A stretch of 64,000 bases of DNA from an uncultured bacterium (GTDB lineage Bacteria; Planctomycetota; Phycisphaerae; Phycisphaerales; SM1A02). The notes beneath the pieces were generated by a model, which saw only the letters and a program-made list of their open reading frames with translations, was not told the origin of the DNA and did no database searches. Every line of letters begins with the position of its first letter. Position 1 is the first letter of the stretch. Position numbers and translations under genes: made by a program. Location: the NCBI GenBank assembly GCA_903831295.1, contig CAIKXA010000020.1, forward strand, positions 26,287 to 90,286, read 5' to 3'. Shown in pieces: positions 1 through 7,626 of this stretch.

Positions 1-122
1 CTGGAATGCATGCCGCTAGAAATACCTTCCACCACCATTCGCGCGCGCAATTCAAATGATGAAAGCTGGGCCAGTGTTTCTGGCGCGAGATAAGCTTCGG
101 CGCGAAGTTGCGATCCACTCAC
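1..122 (-). CDS. DUF58 domain protein, N-terminal fragment (runs off the window)
   Basis: Only the first 40 or so codons are inside the window. They read as a GTG start followed by a segment with 'LRAEAYL', 'LSSFELRARMVVEG' and 'SGMHS', which matches the conserved N-terminus of DUF58 proteins, the usual partners of MoxR ATPases. The GTG start overlaps the moxR stop by 4 bp (GTGA), so the two genes are probably translationally coupled in one operon. DUF58 proteins have a von Willebrand-like fold further on and are thought to act with MoxR in cell-envelope or stress functions, but no precise role is established. The ORF is too short for the supplied track. Identification rests on the N-terminal motif and on the neighbour. 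Confidence 0.75.
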   Translation of the reverse strand, partial: MSGSQLRAEAYLAPETLAQLSSFELRARMVVEGISSGMHS

Positions 123-1195
123 TTGATCAATGTGCCTAGGGGTCTTTGGCTTGTTGCCGCGTCCAAAGGAATTGAATTCAATAATGTTTGAATGACCGTG
201 TCGGAGTTCACTCCATCAGCCTCGGCATTGAAATTAGTGACGATTCGATGCCGAAGAACGGGCAGTGCAACTTCTTGAATATGTTTAGGAAGCACGTGAT
301 TCTCGCCAGAAAAAAGAGCTTTTGCTTTCGCCGCCAGCACTAAAAATTGGCTCGCTCGCGGTCCGCCTCCCCAGGCGACATACTCTTTCACAATTTTCTG
401 TGGGGTTTCGCTTTTTAAATCATCTCCACCGGTTGCCCTTGTGGCCCGAACCAGTCGAAGAGCGTAACGGGCGACATGGTCGGCGATTGGAATTCGACGC
501 ACGGCGGATTGCACCCGTGTTAAATCCATCGCATCAAGAACGGGAGACGCCTCAAACTTTAATTCACCAGTTGTGCGGGAGACAATTTCCAATTCCTCTT
601 GTTCGTTTGGATATCCGATTCGAATGTTCAACATGAATCGATCAAGTTGCGCCTCTGGAAGCGGATAAGTTCCTTCTTGTTCAATTGGATTTTGTGTGGC
701 AAGAACAAAAAACGGATTTGAAAGTTTATGTGTGACACCACCAACAGTCACCTGTCGCTCTTGCATTGACTCCAAAAGAGCGGCTTGTGTTTTTGGTGGA
801 GTTCGATTGATCTCGTCCGCCAAAACAATATTTGCAAATATCGGGCCGCGTACAAATCGAAGTGATCTCATTCCTGTGGAACGATCCTCCTCAATCACCT
901 CCGTGCCTGTGATGTCAGATGGCATGAGATCCGGCGTAAATTGAATCCTGCTGAATTGAAGCGAGAGACATTTGGCAAGCGTGGAGATCAATAAAGTCTT
1001 AGCAAGACCTGGAACCCCCTCCACAACCGAGTGTCCGGCGCACACCATGGCCAATAGAACCTCGTCCAATACTTGTTCTTGTCCAACAATCACCTTGTGA
1101 ACCTCCGATCGAACCTTTGCAATGGCCTCGCGTGCCCATGCGATTTCATTTGTAATTTCAGGCTGAAGTGGACTGTTGGTGGAAGTTTCATTCAT
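119..1195 (-). CDS. MoxR-family AAA+ ATPase
   Basis: A 358-residue AAA+ ATPase of the MoxR family (AAA_3), a chaperone-like ATPase that usually works with DUF58 and von Willebrand factor A proteins. Walker A is visible as 'GVPGLAKT' near residues 60-67 and Walker B as 'VLADEINR' near 124-131. The 'LLESMQE' and 'ATQNPIEQEGTYPLPEAQLDRF' region, typical of MoxR, covers roughly residues 140-186. The length is normal for the family. The ATG start at 1195 lies 22 bp from the divergent mutM start, so the two promoters must overlap. The 3' end overlaps the DUF58 gene by 4 bp, which supports a MoxR-DUF58 operon continuing left of the window. The cellular target cannot be told from the sequence. Confidence 0.93.
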   Translation of the reverse strand: MNETSTNSPLQPEITNEIAWAREAIAKVRSEVHKVIVGQEQVLDEVLLAMVCAGHSVVEGVPGLAKTLLISTLAKCLSLQFSRIQFTPDLMPSDITGTEVIEEDRSTGMRSLRFVRGPIFANIVLADEINRTPPKTQAALLESMQERQVTVGGVTHKLSNPFFVLATQNPIEQEGTYPLPEAQLDRFMLNIRIGYPNEQEELEIVSRTTGELKFEASPVLDAMDLTRVQSAVRRIPIADHVARYALRLVRATRATGGDDLKSETPQKIVKEYVAWGGGPRASQFLVLAAKAKALFSGENHVLPKHIQEVALPVLRHRIVTNFNAEADGVNSDTVIQTLLNSIPLDAATSQRPLGTLIK

Positions 1196-1217
1196 GAAAT
1201 AAGTATAGAGTTACAAC

Positions 1218-2048
1218 GTGCCAGAACTACCTGAAGTTGAAACAATTTGCCGTGGTTTAACCCTGCTTTGTGTTGGTGCTCGGGTTCTTGATGTCCACAT
1301 TCATCGCGCTGGTTTCATCCAGGGATCTAAAAAACATATCGATCTATTGACAAATCTCACGATTGCCCGCGTTCATAGACATGGAAAACAATTTGCGCTT
1401 GAATCTGTTTGTGGACGAGCTTTATTGTTTCACATGGGAATGAGCGGTTCTCTAACGGTTCACCCGTTTCAATCCACGCGAGCCAAGCATGTGCACGTTC
1501 ACTGGACGCTCATGAAGGGTAATAAAAAATTTGAATTGCACCACAAAGATCCAAGACGTTTTGGATATGTCCAACCATTTTTTTCAATTCAAGAAATTCG
1601 AAATGATATTTGGTCAACTCTTGGACTTGACGCGCTTTGCATAACTGCTGACGATCTTTTGCAAAAGTTTAAAAATAAAAAACGCTCGATCAAAGCGTCT
1701 TTACTTGATCAAGCTTGTGTTGCGGGAGTGGGAAATATTTACGCCGATGAAACATTGTTTCAGTCTGGAATTCACCCTTTAAGAAATGCTGGATCCATTT
1801 CTTTGCCTGAACTTGAGAAAATGATCAAGCGGCTAAGGATTATTTTGAACAGATCCATTCAGGGCGGCGGATCGAGCATTCAAGACCACCAGGATGCTTG
1901 TGGAAGGGCCGGAACCTTTCAAAATTGCCACCAGGTCTATGGACGCGGCGGTGAGCCCTGTGAGATTTGTGGATCGATTCTAAAGCAAACGCTTTGTGTT
2001 CAAAGAACAACCGTATTTTGCTCCGCATGTCAGCCTAGAAATAAATAA
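1218..2048 (+). CDS. mutM: Formamidopyrimidine-DNA glycosylase (MutM/Fpg)
   Basis: A 276-residue base-excision repair enzyme that removes 8-oxoguanine and formamidopyrimidines and cuts the resulting abasic site. The mature N-terminus 'PELPEVET' carries the catalytic proline and glutamate. 'HGKQ' near residue 55 holds the conserved lysine. The helix-two-turn-helix is 'AGVGNIYADE' near residues 168-177. The C-terminal zinc finger has 'CEIC' and 'CSAC' pairs, with the conserved DNA-binding arginine in 'VQRTT'. Length is normal. ATG is the first codon and the annotated start is unambiguous because the N-terminal proline must follow it. The gene is monocistronic by position: divergent from moxR and convergent with dnaA. 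Confidence 0.96.
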   Translation: MPELPEVETICRGLTLLCVGARVLDVHIHRAGFIQGSKKHIDLLTNLTIARVHRHGKQFALESVCGRALLFHMGMSGSLTVHPFQSTRAKHVHVHWTLMKGNKKFELHHKDPRRFGYVQPFFSIQEIRNDIWSTLGLDALCITADDLLQKFKNKKRSIKASLLDQACVAGVGNIYADETLFQSGIHPLRNAGSISLPELEKMIKRLRIILNRSIQGGGSSIQDHQDACGRAGTFQNCHQVYGRGGEPCEICGSILKQTLCVQRTTVFCSACQPRNK

Positions 2049-2127
2049 GCCTTCTTTGCTTGGCTCACTTTCACTTTCTGTGTTCTAAAGTATCTATTCA
2101 TAATCATAGATATATGCGCTGTCTGAT

Positions 2128-2333
2128 TGTGAACAAATCACTAAACACACGCGGAAAGCTCTAGTAAATAAGCGCTTATAAAGATTCAACATGGTGCACG
2201 AACTGTCGGTTGGCGTTCTGTAGATTTCATCTCGCTTCGAAGCAATTCAAGACAACCACAAGAAGACCCTTCAGACAACAAAACACACATGATTGAGCGA
2301 CATTGATCGAACGCAAACAACAAGTTGTTCACA
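2128..2333. promoter_or_regulatory. Intergenic region with two inverted DnaA-box-like 9-mers (possible origin element)
   Basis: The 291-bp gap between convergent mutM and dnaA (2049-2339) holds no ORF. It contains TGTGAACAA at 2128-2136 and its exact reverse complement TTGTTCACA at 2325-2333. Each differs from the classical DnaA box TTATCCACA at two positions. The position directly downstream of dnaA and the inverted arrangement are seen directly. A role in replication initiation is inference: there is no dnaN next door, no dense box cluster, and no obvious AT-rich unwinding element with repeats. Confidence 0.3.
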
Positions 2334-2339
2334 CATAAA

Positions 2340-3749
2340 TCAAACCTTGCCAACCGGTTGAGAAGCTGTCTTGAGATCTTGGTTTTTTGTCAAACCTTCT
2401 TCAAGTCGCGCAACATCGGCACGAAGCGAGTCATCCATTGTGCTTCTGGCAGTAACGGTTCGGACCGCATGTAAAACCGTGGTGTGGTCGCGACCGCCTA
2501 AATAACCACCAATTTCTTCAAGGCTGTAGCGAGTGTGGCGCCGGGCCAACCACATACAAACCTGGCGTGGCAAAACAACACTTTTGTGTCTTCGTTTGCC
2601 AACTAAATCAGTCAACTTCACGTCGTAATAGCGCACGACGGAATCAAGAATGGTTTGCATGGAAGGTTGGTTTATTTTTGAGCCCGGCGCAAGAACAACA
2701 ACACCAAGCGCCTCTTTTGCAAGATCGAGATTGATTGGACGACCCATGGCCAAAGCGAATCCACGAATTTTAGTGAGCGCACCTTCAAGCTCGCGAATAT
2801 TTGAATCAATTCTTGCCGCCACATAGGCCGGAACATCCTCAGGAAGAACAAGGTCGTGCAGCTTTGCTTTTGCTTTCAAAATAGACACGCGCGTTTCATA
2901 ACAAGGCCTGTCAATACGGGCCACAAGACCGCTGTTAAATCGACTCACCAAGCGTTCTTCAAGATCAGGAATATCAGAAGGGGCGGCGTCGGAACTTAAA
3001 ACAATCTGACGCCCAGACTGGTGCAGCATGTTGAAAGTGTGAAAAAATTCCTCTTGCGTTTGTTCGCGCTTGGACAAGAAGTGAATATCGTCAATCACCA
3101 ACAAATCCACATTTCTAAACCGGTTGCGAAAATCACTCATGCGACCAACCTTTACGCACTCAAGAAAAGCGTCCATGAAAGTGTTGCAACTGATGTACAA
3201 AATTCTGGCGCTTGGTTGATTGCGAAGTGTTGACTGACAAATGGATTGAAGTAGATGTGTCTTTCCTAAACCAACCGCGCCATGCACAAAGAATGGGTTG
3301 TAGGCGCGACCAAGTTTGGAGGTCACCGCAACGGCCGCCGCATGAGCCAGGCGATTTCCTGGGCCAACAACAAACGCGTCGAAGCAATAATCCGGACTGA
3401 GTAAGAGTTGTTCGTCAAGAAGAATTGGTGTTTCAGAAACATCCTCTCCAAGACTATTTTTAGAGGATCGATCCAACTTTACGGACGTGTCGACTTTTTC
3501 AACATCAGATGCGACAAAGCGAACAGTCATTAATCGACCCGAGGCGGCCTGCGCAGCTTCTGTGAACAACGCCACACACGCGCGTTGCAGATATTTAAGA
3601 CGAACGGGCTCGTTCACGACAAGGCGAAGCAAACCACCCTCCACGCCAGCAATTTTTATTTGATCAAACCAATGTCGACAAACTTCAGGATGATGGCGCC
3701 TAAGGTAGGCGTACATTTTTTGTTGAAGTTCTTGATCGGCCATGGACAT
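2340..3749 (-). CDS. dnaA: Chromosomal replication initiator protein DnaA
   Basis: A 469-residue DnaA that binds DnaA boxes at the origin and opens DNA in its ATP form. Domain I is short and divergent (about residues 1-80), followed by a linker. The AAA+ domain has Walker A 'GAVGLGKT' near 157-164, Walker B 'LLVIDD' near 216-221 and sensor region 'LVSRFNSG'. Domain IV ends with the DnaA signature 'GGRDHTTVLHAVRTV', which contacts the DnaA box. Length is typical. ATG at 3749 and a second ATG two codons in are both possible starts; the longer form is kept. The usual neighbour dnaN is absent; mutM is convergent downstream and an RNase Z-like gene lies upstream on the same strand. A dyad repeat sits 46-71 bp before the start. 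Confidence 0.96.
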   Translation of the reverse strand: MSMADQELQQKMYAYLRRHHPEVCRHWFDQIKIAGVEGGLLRLVVNEPVRLKYLQRACVALFTEAAQAASGRLMTVRFVASDVEKVDTSVKLDRSSKNSLGEDVSETPILLDEQLLLSPDYCFDAFVVGPGNRLAHAAAVAVTSKLGRAYNPFFVHGAVGLGKTHLLQSICQSTLRNQPSARILYISCNTFMDAFLECVKVGRMSDFRNRFRNVDLLVIDDIHFLSKREQTQEEFFHTFNMLHQSGRQIVLSSDAAPSDIPDLEERLVSRFNSGLVARIDRPCYETRVSILKAKAKLHDLVLPEDVPAYVAARIDSNIRELEGALTKIRGFALAMGRPINLDLAKEALGVVVLAPGSKINQPSMQTILDSVVRYYDVKLTDLVGKRRHKSVVLPRQVCMWLARRHTRYSLEEIGGYLGGRDHTTVLHAVRTVTARSTMDDSLRADVARLEEGLTKNQDLKTASQPVGKV

Positions 3750-3794
3750 TGAATGGGACCTAAAGTTTGATGATGACCGAGCAGCGAAATAGAA

Positions 3795-3820
3795 GATGAT
3801 TCACGTCCATTCGAATCATC
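3795..3820. promoter_or_regulatory. Inverted repeat upstream of dnaA
   Basis: GATGATTC at 3795-3802 and GAATCATC at 3813-3820 form a perfect 8-bp dyad with a 10-bp spacer, in the 184-bp gap before dnaA. The distance (46-71 bp from the start codon) suits an operator or a 5' leader hairpin. It does not resemble a DnaA box. Function is unknown. Confidence 0.35.
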
Positions 3821-3933
3821 AACACATAAACAAATCCCAAATTTTCGCCATGAAATCCGTGACAAGGCGAGGCGAGTCAATGTAAAACCAGTTGACCCAC
3901 TCGTCAACCAAATAAAAACATTTTGTGAAGATT

Positions 3934-4890
3934 TTATTTTTCTGGACTAGGCGCGGGCAGGTTTTGGGTCAAGGATTTTTTCACAAGCGCCTCACCACTC
4001 ATGAGAACTTGCTGCTCAAGACGCTGCCGATTTGTTCTGTGATCCATCAAGATATGGACGCGGTCCATGTGCGAACCAAGAACTTCATTTAAGCGTTCGC
4101 GCGCAAACTGTAAATTTGTGCGGCGACTCATGTGCACAACCACAACAGACTCCGCTTTCCAAGCCTCCATAAGCGGCAAAAGATCATCCACATGAATATG
4201 TCGACCCACACGAGCGCGATCCCGATGCTCCTTTTCAAAGAAGGTGCATTCAGTGATCACAATCTTAGCCTTGGAGAACTCATCGCGATAGAGGAAGGGA
4301 CCAATTTCTGTGTCGCCGGTGTAAGCAACCAACGGAATTTCAGAGATGCGAGAAATTTCTGTTCCAGAAACCTTCAACTCACGCAAACGATCTTGTGGAA
4401 GACCTTGAAATTCTTCTTTGAGCTTGCTGCGATTTTCAATCACACTAAATCCAAGCGCTGGCGCGGAGTGACTAACCTCTATCGCGCACACATTTAAATT
4501 TGGTCGCAACGCATAGTGGCTGTCCGGCTCGATACCCACAATCTCATGTGGTGTCTTTTGTCTTTCCAAATCAATCCAAGATTCCATCATTAACTGAAGC
4601 GGACGAACAAGTTTTGGGTGGCACAAAACACGACCAGTTCCCAGCTTTTGAAATGATCGCTGGCTGAACCAGTAAGGCAGACCGGCCACATGATCCATAT
4701 GGGCATGACTTAGGCAAACCGTTCCGGCAGCAAGAGTTGCGCGCGGAGAAAGTCCAATATCAAAGACAATGTCGAGCTCAGGAACATGCACAACCGCCTG
4801 CTCTCCAGCGACACTAATGCCTTGGATGCGGTAGGGAGGCAGGTAGATGAAGCCTAATTGCCCTTCTCTGGGCGGAGGCTTTGGAATCAT
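3934..4890 (-). CDS. MBL-fold metallohydrolase, RNase Z (ELAC)-like
   Basis: A 318-residue metallo-beta-lactamase-fold protein. The metal-binding motif 'SHAHMDHVAG' (HxHxDH) is clear, followed by 'VSHSAPALGF', 'AYTGDTEIG', 'ITECTFF' and a C-terminal 'VHMSRRTN'. This motif order is that of RNase Z, the tRNA 3'-processing endonuclease, although a general MBL hydrolase role cannot be excluded. The supplied ORF is 71 codons longer and begins with a low-complexity hydrophobic run that extends into the promoter of the divergent gene. The ATG at 4890 is preferred because AGAGGAG lies about 9 nt before it and the protein homology begins there ('MIPKPPPREG'). It is transcribed away from the Hpt gene and towards dnaA. 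Confidence 0.8.
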   Translation of the reverse strand: MIPKPPPREGQLGFIYLPPYRIQGISVAGEQAVVHVPELDIVFDIGLSPRATLAAGTVCLSHAHMDHVAGLPYWFSQRSFQKLGTGRVLCHPKLVRPLQLMMESWIDLERQKTPHEIVGIEPDSHYALRPNLNVCAIEVSHSAPALGFSVIENRSKLKEEFQGLPQDRLRELKVSGTEISRISEIPLVAYTGDTEIGPFLYRDEFSKAKIVITECTFFEKEHRDRARVGRHIHVDDLLPLMEAWKAESVVVVHMSRRTNLQFARERLNEVLGSHMDRVHILMDHRTNRQRLEQQVLMSGEALVKKSLTQNLPAPSPEK

Positions 4891-5065
4891 GGAGCAATCT
4901 CCTCTAGCGACGCTTTCGCGCGGCTGGGCTTGGAAAACATAAAGTATAAACGATCTATTTCTAAAAACAACCAATAACCTTGCAAAATAGAAATATTTGA
5001 TAAGAACCACGAATAAAAACAAAATTATATCGTTAGTTAAATAATACAGGCGGAAACATGAATTT

Positions 5066-5428
5066 ATGAACTCAAACCAATTGAAACCAACCAAAAAAAC
5101 CAACCCAATCTTCAGCGATTTTTCAGATGACGATTCGATGGGGAAAATTATTCAGATTTTTTTAAATGAAATTCCCAAAAGAATCGAATTGATAGAAACT
5201 AGCTTTCATTCCGGAAACAAAGAACAGCTTTGTAAAATAATTCACCAACTCAAAGGCGCGGGTGGCGGATATGGATTCAAATTGATCACCAGCAACGCGA
5301 TGGCATTTGAAAAAAAAATAAAGCAAGCCGCGGATAATTGGCAGCAAGCGACAACTAAAGCTCTTGAAGAATTTGTCGACATTCTGCACAGGGCTTATGC
5401 GGGGCGAGCTGATTCAGGGGACACTTAA
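5066..5428 (+). CDS. Hpt (histidine phosphotransfer) domain protein
   Basis: A 120-residue stand-alone HPt protein that would relay a phosphoryl group between a hybrid kinase and a response regulator. The phospho-accepting histidine is in 'IIHQLKGAGGGYGF' near residues 59-72, the hallmark of the fold, and the flanking helices are amphipathic. It ends 3 bp before the REC-GGDEF gene, so the two form a transcription unit and probably a phosphorelay that controls c-di-GMP synthesis. The gene is more AT-rich than its neighbours at its 5' end. No kinase is adjacent; the hybrid kinase at 30.7 kb ends in a receiver domain and would be a candidate donor, which is inference. Confidence 0.85.
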   Translation: MNSNQLKPTKKTNPIFSDFSDDDSMGKIIQIFLNEIPKRIELIETSFHSGNKEQLCKIIHQLKGAGGGYGFKLITSNAMAFEKKIKQAADNWQQATTKALEEFVDILHRAYAGRADSGDT

Positions 5429-5431
5429 AAC

Positions 5432-6364
5432 ATGGCTGAAAATAAATCTATTCCCAAGGTCTTGGCCATCGATGATTCGGAACTGATTCACCGACTTTTA
5501 GAGGCCCGTCTTCAAGGCGAGAACTTGGAGCTGCACTCCGCAACCAGTTCTGAAGAGGGATTAAAGAAAGCTAAACTGTTGCAACCAGAGGTTGTGTTGT
5601 TAGATATTGGGTTGGAGGGAATGAACGGATTTGAATTGCTCACCAAACTGAAGGAGGACAATGAAACACAAAATATCGCCGTGATATTTATCAGTGCAAC
5701 GGTCGAACCAATGGACCGGGTCCGCGGGTTGGATATGGGAGCGATAGATTTCATCACCAAGCCATTCGATGCGCTTGAATTAAAGGCCCGGGTTCGCAGC
5801 GCGTTGCGAACGCAGTATTTGGTGAAAATGTTGGAGCAAAGAGCCCAACTAGACGGACTTACAGGATTGTGGAATCGCAGATACTTTGATCAGCGACTTG
5901 AACAAGAAATTTCAGAAGCCAAGAGGCACAAACGCGTGTTAACGCTTGCGCTTTGCGATGTTGATCGATTTAAAAGATTGAACGATCAATTTGGACATCC
6001 ATTTGGAGACATGGTTTTGGAAAAGGTCGCCCAAATTCTTTCGGGCGGTCGCACCAGTGATATCGTGTGTAGATATGGCGGAGAGGAATTCGGTTTGATC
6101 TTTTCATCAACAAACATTGAGCGGGGTCGCGAGGTCACAGAAAGACTTCGCGTGGCCATAGAGGAGGCCGCGTGGCCTGGAAATCCAGACCTAGTTGTGA
6201 CCGCAAGTTTTGGTGTCTGTGATACCGAATGTTTGGATGGTGATTTAACTCCCGAAGCAATGCTTAAAGCGGCCGACACGGCTCTTTATAAAGCCAAACA
6301 AAACGGTCGCAATTGCGTGAAGGCCGCCGCGCGGGTTTTAAAAAAGAAGCAAGACACAATTTAA
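5432..6364 (+). CDS. Response regulator with GGDEF domain (diguanylate cyclase)
   Basis: A 310-residue REC-GGDEF protein that should make the second messenger c-di-GMP from two GTP when phosphorylated. The receiver domain covers about residues 8-125, with the phospho-acceptor aspartate in 'VVLLDIGLEGMNG' and the conserved lysine in 'FITKPFD'. The cyclase domain begins at 'DGLTGLWNRRYF' and carries an active-site 'GGEEF', an accepted GGDEF variant. An 'RTSD' motif lies five residues before it, which is the RxxD inhibitory site for product feedback. It lies 3 bp after the Hpt gene and 18 bp before recO. A PilZ gene with intact c-di-GMP-binding motifs is about 800 bp further on, so producer and possible receptor are near each other. 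Confidence 0.93.
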   Translation: MAENKSIPKVLAIDDSELIHRLLEARLQGENLELHSATSSEEGLKKAKLLQPEVVLLDIGLEGMNGFELLTKLKEDNETQNIAVIFISATVEPMDRVRGLDMGAIDFITKPFDALELKARVRSALRTQYLVKMLEQRAQLDGLTGLWNRRYFDQRLEQEISEAKRHKRVLTLALCDVDRFKRLNDQFGHPFGDMVLEKVAQILSGGRTSDIVCRYGGEEFGLIFSSTNIERGREVTERLRVAIEEAAWPGNPDLVVTASFGVCDTECLDGDLTPEAMLKAADTALYKAKQNGRNCVKAAARVLKKKQDTI

Positions 6365-6382
6365 AAAACCACAGCAAACACA

Positions 6383-7138
6383 GTGTCCGCAACCATAGAT
6401 CAAGCACTTTGCATACGCCACTGGGACTGGTCTGAAACAAGTCAAACAGTGGTTCTTTTCACCAAGTCACATGGAATTCTTCGAGGATTAGCCAAGGGAT
6501 CAAAGCGCGATAAAGGAAAGTTTTCTGGCGGGTTTGATGTTCTTTCTCAGGGCGAGATTGGATTTTTATTGAAGCGCGATAGCGAGTTGGCCACACTGAC
6601 GGAGTGGGATGTTTGTGAAACGTTTCCTAACTTAAGGGACAACCTTCAAGCAAACAAAGCTGGTTGGTACGTGGCAGACATGCTCAACAGAATGTTGCCA
6701 GCGCTTGATCCACACCCAGACCTATATGAAATCACACTCAATCTTTTAAGGGCGCTTCAGTCTGGAACAACCCCAACGCTTTCGCTTTTAAGATTTCAGT
6801 GGGCGCTTTTGGAGGAAACAGGATGGCGACCAGAACTGAATGATCCTGATCCAGACGCCGCAACATTAGCGTTTGATCCGATCGGTGGAAAGTTTACGGT
6901 TGATATCGGAGATCCGAATCACTGGAGAATTCGAAGGGGAACAATACGCGCCCTGGAGTCTCTTGCTGGAAACAAAGAGCCATCAAATGACGAAGAAAGT
7001 TTAAACAGAGCCAATAGATTGTTGGCGGCGCATTTAAGAAACGTGTTGGCGGAAGAACCAATGACAATGGCGGCGGTTTTTGGCGCGCTTCCAACAAGCT
7101 CTCAAAAACCAACACGATCTCGTTCGGCTTCTCAGTGA
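6383..7138 (+). CDS. recO: DNA repair protein RecO
   Basis: A 251-residue RecO, which works with RecR (and RecF) to load RecA onto SSB-coated DNA during recombinational repair. The N-terminal OB-fold has the typical 'SHGILRGLAKGSKR' segment near residues 29-42, and the helical region follows with 'ALLEETGWRPELN'. The four-cysteine zinc site of some RecO proteins is not present. The start is GTG at 6383, 18 bp after the GGDEF gene. The stop lies 1 bp from the convergent PilZ stop. Length is normal. The product acts in the cytoplasm. There is no functional link to the c-di-GMP genes apart from likely co-transcription. Confidence 0.88.
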   Translation: MSATIDQALCIRHWDWSETSQTVVLFTKSHGILRGLAKGSKRDKGKFSGGFDVLSQGEIGFLLKRDSELATLTEWDVCETFPNLRDNLQANKAGWYVADMLNRMLPALDPHPDLYEITLNLLRALQSGTTPTLSLLRFQWALLEETGWRPELNDPDPDAATLAFDPIGGKFTVDIGDPNHWRIRRGTIRALESLAGNKEPSNDEESLNRANRLLAAHLRNVLAEEPMTMAAVFGALPTSSQKPTRSRSASQ

Positions 7139-7139
7139 T

Positions 7140-7490
7140 TTAAAAAAATCGTATTCCCGCCTCGTAGTGTTTCAAAAGACCGGTTTCATTTCGAACCGCC
7201 TTGCACCAAGCCACCATGGAAGTGCGATCAATTCGAATACCAGTTGGGCGGTGCATAAGAGTGAGGCCAGTTAAGCCATCCTGTAGAAAACAGTCGGCAC
7301 AAATACGCGCGCCATTTTCACTTATATCTAAAGTTAAATACGATTGGAGTTGGTCGGGTTCATGGTGCCAAGCGATGAGAATCTCACCAGAACCAACGGC
7401 GCGTTGTTGAATGCGGCGATTTTCTAGTGATACATACTTTCCGCCGTCATCAGGCGCACTGGTATTGCTTAAATCTATTTTGAAATCCAT
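7140..7490 (-). CDS. PilZ domain protein (predicted c-di-GMP receptor)
   Basis: A 116-residue single-domain protein. Both c-di-GMP-binding motifs of PilZ are intact: RxxxR as 'RIQQR' near residues 26-30 and DxSxxG as 'DISENG' near 55-60. The C-terminal 'GIRFF' is the usual last strand. The protein would bind c-di-GMP and pass the signal on by protein contact, since no output domain is attached. It converges with recO with a gap of 1 bp, so read-through transcription from either side would be antisense to the other gene. The nearby diguanylate cyclase makes a local signalling role plausible, and the secretion/pilus system at 50-62 kb is a possible target, which is inference. Confidence 0.82.
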   Translation of the reverse strand: MDFKIDLSNTSAPDDGGKYVSLENRRIQQRAVGSGEILIAWHHEPDQLQSYLTLDISENGARICADCFLQDGLTGLTLMHRPTGIRIDRTSMVAWCKAVRNETGLLKHYEAGIRFF

Positions 7491-7626
7491 ACAAAGATAT
7501 TCGCATTCGGAGGAACCGAAAGATGTAAAAATGATTGAAAACCAAGTGATTTATTGTGTTTTTACACATACAAACACCCGATAAGTATGGCTGACCTTCC
7601 AGTCTTAGAGCAACTAGAATCGCTTT

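Noticed and set aside
4891-5103. N-terminal 71 codons of the MBL-fold ORF (very hydrophobic, Phe/Tyr/Leu-rich)
   Set aside because: It covers the promoter region of the divergent Hpt gene, has no family similarity, and a good ribosome-binding site lies before the internal ATG at 4890.
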